Source: LZORAL124-50-18 sp051208045
GTDB taxonomy: Bacteria > Pseudomonadota > Gammaproteobacteria > Pseudomonadales > Oleiphilaceae
DNA: 64,000 bases
Reading direction: 5' to 3'
NCBI GenBank assembly: GCA_051208045.1
Contig: JBPJFY010000012.1
Location: 1-64,000, forward strand
Each line of letters starts with the position of its first letter. Within the stretch, counting starts at the first letter, position 1. The translations under genes were made by a program, and so were the position numbers. Of the stretch, positions 61,217 through 64,000 are shown one piece after another. The notes below the pieces were generated by a model. That model saw only the letters and a program-made list of their open reading frames with translations. It was not told the origin of the DNA and searched no databases.

Positions 61217-61765
61217 GTGAGAAATCTACTCGTAACTGCCGTGACCGGTATCGACTGGCTCACTGAAAAACTGGGGATCAGTCTGGCCTGGCTGAATGTA
61301 CTGATGGTCCTGTGCATGTTTCTGGTCGTGGTACTTCGTTACCTGTTCAATCACAGTTCCATCCCACTGCAGGAAACGGTGATGTATCTGCATGCCTTGC
61401 TTTTTCTGGTGGGCAGTGGGTTTGCGCTGAAACATAATGATCATGTGCGGGTGGATATTCTTTATCAGCGGCTGTCAAAAAAAGCACAGGCCGGGGTAAA
61501 TCTCGGGGGCACCCTGTGCCTTTTGTTTCCGGTCATCGGCTTCATTTCCTGGTACAGTCTGACCTACGTTGAGAGCTCCTGGCGCATTCTCGAAATCTCC
61601 CAGGAGGCGGATGGCCTGCCACTGGTTTTCCTGCTCAAATCCCTGATTTTCGGGCTGACCGGCAGTCTGGCCCTGCAGGGCACTGCGGAAGTGTGTCGTA
61701 ACCTGTGTATTTTGCTGGATATTCCCGTACCTTCACCCGAGCAGGAAGTGGAGGTATTGCAATGA
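61217..61765 (+). CDS. TRAP transporter small permease (DctQ type)
   Basis: It is 182 residues with four hydrophobic helices, the DctQ pattern, including ETVMYLHALLFLVGSGFALK and HVRVDILY. The start is GTG at 61217, with AAGGATGG eight bases before it; longer frames would cross the pstS promoter. Its stop overlaps the start of the large permease gene (ATGA). The substrate is unknown. Confidence 0.9.
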   Translation: MRNLLVTAVTGIDWLTEKLGISLAWLNVLMVLCMFLVVVLRYLFNHSSIPLQETVMYLHALLFLVGSGFALKHNDHVRVDILYQRLSKKAQAGVNLGGTLCLLFPVIGFISWYSLTYVESSWRILEISQEADGLPLVFLLKSLIFGLTGSLALQGTAEVCRNLCILLDIPVPSPEQEVEVLQ

Positions 61766-63132
61766 TTGAGTACATTCCGCTGATCATGTTTGCGGTGGTC
61801 TGTCTGGTCTTGCTGCTGGGCTATCCCGTGGCGTTTTCTCTGGCCGGCACAGCCTTGGCATTCGCCTTTTTTGGCGCGCTGGGGGGCATTTTTGATGCAT
61901 CCTATCTGCTGGCAACGCCCAGCCGTCTCTATGGTCTGATGACTAACCAAACCCTCATCGCGGTGCCACTCTTTGTGTTTATGGGGTGTATGCTGCAAAA
62001 ATCCCGTATTGCCGAGAACCTGCTGGAAAGTATGTCGCTGCTGTTCCACCGACTGCCCGGAGGATTAGGCATATCGGTCGCCGTGGTGGGCGCGCTGCTG
62101 GCCGCTTCAACCGGCATCGTGGGGGCGACGGTGGTCACCATGGGATTAATCTCGCTGCCGACGATGCTAAAAAGACAGTACGATCCGGCCTTTGCCACCG
62201 GCACCATCTGCGCAACAGGCACGCTGGGGCAAATCATCCCCCCTTCCATCGCGCTGGTGCTGTTGGGTGATGTGCTCTCCAGTGCGTATCAACAGGCCCA
62301 GCGCAATATGGGTATTTTCAGCCCGGATACGGTTTCGGTGGGGGATTTGTTTGTGGGGGCGATGATCCCGGGCATCATCCTCGTGCTTCTCTATATCGGG
62401 TACATTCTTGTGATGGCCAGCCTGCGCCCCGATATCGCTCCGCGCGTTGATGCGGAAACACCCGCCAAACAGGGGCAACGCCTGCTGAGGGAACTTCCCC
62501 CGCCTTTATTACTGATTATGGCCGTTCTCGGCTCGATTCTGACCGGCATTGCCACACCGACGGAGGCCGCAGGGGTGGGTGCGTTTGGCGCTATGCTGCT
62601 GGCGTTGCTTCGACGACAGTTCAGCCTGAAAATTCTGCACGACGTATCCATTGCCACCATGAAAGTCACCTGTATGGTCTTCATGATTCTGGTCGGCGCA
62701 ACCATTTTTTCTCTGGTTTTCCGTGCTTATGGGGGAGACGAGCTGATCCAGCACCTGTTTGACCAGATGCCAGGCGGCACCTTCACCGCCATGCTGGTGG
62801 TGATGCTGGTCATCTTCCTGCTGGGATTTATCCTGGATTTCATTGAGATTACGTTTGTAGTGGTGCCCATCGTGGGCCCGGTGTTGCTCGCCATGGGCGT
62901 CGATCCCGTGTGGCTGGGCATCATGATAGCTATCAATTTGCAAACTTCATTCCTCACACCGCCGTTTGGTTTCACCTTGTTTTACCTTCGCGGCGTGGCA
63001 CCACCGAGCGTATCCACTCGCAGTATTTATCAGGGCGTGATTCCCTTTATTGGCATTCAGCTCAGTATGCTATTGCTGCTGGCACTCTGGCCCGAACTTG
63101 CCACGTGGCTGCCCAAGGTCATTTATCAATAG
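61762..63132 (+). CDS. TRAP transporter large permease (DctM type)
   Basis: It is 456 residues with about twelve hydrophobic helices. The family segments are VPLFVFMGCMLQKS, GATVVTMGLISLPTML, IIPPSIALVLLG and IATPTEAAGVGAFGA. GGAGG precedes the ATG at 61762. It is translationally coupled to the small permease. The binding protein gene is not in the usual position next to it. Confidence 0.94.
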   Translation: MIEYIPLIMFAVVCLVLLLGYPVAFSLAGTALAFAFFGALGGIFDASYLLATPSRLYGLMTNQTLIAVPLFVFMGCMLQKSRIAENLLESMSLLFHRLPGGLGISVAVVGALLAASTGIVGATVVTMGLISLPTMLKRQYDPAFATGTICATGTLGQIIPPSIALVLLGDVLSSAYQQAQRNMGIFSPDTVSVGDLFVGAMIPGIILVLLYIGYILVMASLRPDIAPRVDAETPAKQGQRLLRELPPPLLLIMAVLGSILTGIATPTEAAGVGAFGAMLLALLRRQFSLKILHDVSIATMKVTCMVFMILVGATIFSLVFRAYGGDELIQHLFDQMPGGTFTAMLVVMLVIFLLGFILDFIEITFVVVPIVGPVLLAMGVDPVWLGIMIAINLQTSFLTPPFGFTLFYLRGVAPPSVSTRSIYQGVIPFIGIQLSMLLLLALWPELATWLPKVIYQ

Positions 63133-63278
63133 AAAAAAATGACCCCTGTATTCGCAGTTGGCGATAAATCCGCTAGAGTATAGGGTTTGCATTGATCGAT
63201 ACGCACCACAAACAAGAAGCACCAAACACAAGACGCACACAACCAAGAAGTAAAACAAGTACAAAAAGAGACTGTTCC

Positions 63279-63671
63279 ATGACTCAATCAGAGACTTTCG
63301 GGCCGCGCGGCGATCTGGTGCTGCGCATCATCGCCCAACGACAGGACACCAACCGCAATGGCGATATTTACGCAGGCTGGCTGCTTCACCAGATGGATCT
63401 GGCCGCTGCCGATACGGCGCATCGCGTCTCGCAGGGGCGTGCGTCGACCATAGCCATTGATTCCATCCAGTTTATTTCACCTTTACGGGTTGGCCTGCCG
63501 GTCAGTATTTACACGCGACTGGCCGATACCGGCCGAAGCTCCATGAAAATCGCCGTGGAAGTGTGGACACAGGACGATAACGACACAGAGCCTCGAAAAG
63601 TGACCGAGGCTCTTTTTGTCTATGTGGCCATCGATGAAAAGGGCCGTATTCGCGAACTGCCCGACGCTTAG
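63279..63671 (+). CDS. Acyl-CoA thioesterase (YciA/BACH-like hotdog)
   Basis: It is 130 residues from ATG 63279, with AAGAGA upstream. A single hotdog domain with NRNGDIYAGWLLHQMDLAAADTA (catalytic aspartate in the helix) and IDSIQFISPLRVG. Most likely hydrolyses acyl-CoA of broad chain length. Its stop overlaps that of the convergent TRAP binding-protein gene. Confidence 0.88.
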   Translation: MTQSETFGPRGDLVLRIIAQRQDTNRNGDIYAGWLLHQMDLAAADTAHRVSQGRASTIAIDSIQFISPLRVGLPVSIYTRLADTGRSSMKIAVEVWTQDDNDTEPRKVTEALFVYVAIDEKGRIRELPDA

Positions 63672-64000
63672 CGGGCGTTGATGTAGGCTTTTTCCGAAAT
63701 TTCGTGATACTCAATCACGTTATCACGGAACGCTTTGTAGGAGTCGTACACTTTCTGGGTTAACGGATCTTTTCCGGCAATTTCCTGAACGGCATTCGCC
63801 GAAATTGTTTTCAGTTCCGCCAATACATCGTCCGGGTACTTCCGCAGCACCACGCTGTGTTGGTTGACCAGTTCCGTGAGTGCCGCATTGTTACGCCCGG
63901 TATATTCATCCAGCATATCCTGGTTCGCCAACCGTGCCGCCGCTTCTACGATGGCCTGAAGGTCCTTGGGTAACGCATCAAAGGCCTTTTTATTCACGGT
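63668..64000 (-). CDS. TRAP transporter substrate-binding protein (DctP), C-terminal part
   Basis: Only the last 110 or so residues are in the window; the gene continues beyond position 64000. The segment has the DctP helical tail pattern (FDALPKDLQAIVEAAARLANQDM, with a Val/Leu-rich end). It probably serves the DctQM pair, although it is on the opposite strand and separated by the thioesterase gene. A second TRAP locus off the edge is equally possible. Confidence 0.85.
   Translation of the reverse strand, partial: TVNKKAFDALPKDLQAIVEAAARLANQDMLDEYTGRNNAALTELVNQHSVVLRKYPDDVLAELKTISANAVQEIAGKDPLTQKVYDSYKAFRDNVIEYHEISEKAYINAR

Noticed and set aside
1..64000. CRISPR arrays, insertion sequences, prophage, tRNA genes
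   Set aside because: I found no regularly spaced repeats of the right size, no transposase or integrase motif and no cloverleaf-like segment ending in CCA.

Overview
The window reads as chromosomal DNA of a marine-type gammaproteobacterium close to the Pseudomonas, Marinobacter or Oceanospirillales groups. The basis is the gene order (an rRNA operon next to tyrS, M23 peptidase, anmK, erpA and argC; rubA-rubB, hpt, ubiC-ubiA, phoB-phoR; phoU-pstBACS), the abundance of c-di-GMP proteins, a PanP-type decarboxylase and TRAP transporters. No species can be fixed by eye. Coding density is high. I see no insertion sequence, prophage, CRISPR array or tRNA.

Layout. Positions 1-420 hold the leader and two tandem promoters of an rRNA operon that runs out of the left edge on the minus strand. 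From 0.4 to 7.4 kb lie tyrS, an M23 peptidase, anmK, erpA, a bactofilin operon and argC. From 7.5 to 12.5 kb is a tight plus-strand operon of ClC channel, hemJ, thiD, thiE and hemL (heme and thiamine). From 12.6 to 19.6 kb are a TPR lipoprotein, mrcB, an APH/AAA fusion, a single-domain response regulator, a pentapeptide protein and a cNMP-binding protein. From 19.7 to 22.7 kb are two PLP enzymes. From 23 to 32.8 kb four c-di-GMP proteins (two diguanylate cyclases and two GGDEF-EAL proteins) are interleaved with tesB and a DksA-like gene.

From 32.8 to 39.5 kb lie rubB-rubA (rubA is only 55 codons), hpt, ubiC, ubiA, then phoB-phoR behind a Pho box, and a response regulator. From 39.8 to 42.7 kb is a visibly AT-richer module (polysaccharide deacetylase, ATP-grasp ligase, low-molecular-weight tyrosine phosphatase) that looks acquired. 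From 42.7 to 53.6 kb are cysZ, DUF2971, an alpha/beta hydrolase, a large GGA-rich noncoding RNA, a methyltransferase, mscS, a YbaK-like deacylase, degQ, a UbiH-type monooxygenase, a HIT protein, CHAD and DUF2059 proteins. From 54 to 61.1 kb is phoU-pstB-pstA-pstC-pstS, again with a Pho box and -10 before pstS. The right end has TRAP permeases, a thioesterase and the 3' end of a TRAP binding-protein gene.

The most notable element is at about 45.51-46.08 kb. It is a noncoding region with 31 GGA triplets, many of them in the loops of perfect short hairpins. It starts after an extended -10, ends in a U-tracted terminator, and has an 18-bp GacA/UvrY-type palindrome about 200 bp upstream. This is the architecture of a CsrB/RsmZ-type RNA that sequesters CsrA/RsmA, and at about 570 nt it would be unusually long. 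Together with the c-di-GMP cluster and the two Pho-box promoters, the window is rich in regulation of lifestyle and phosphate.
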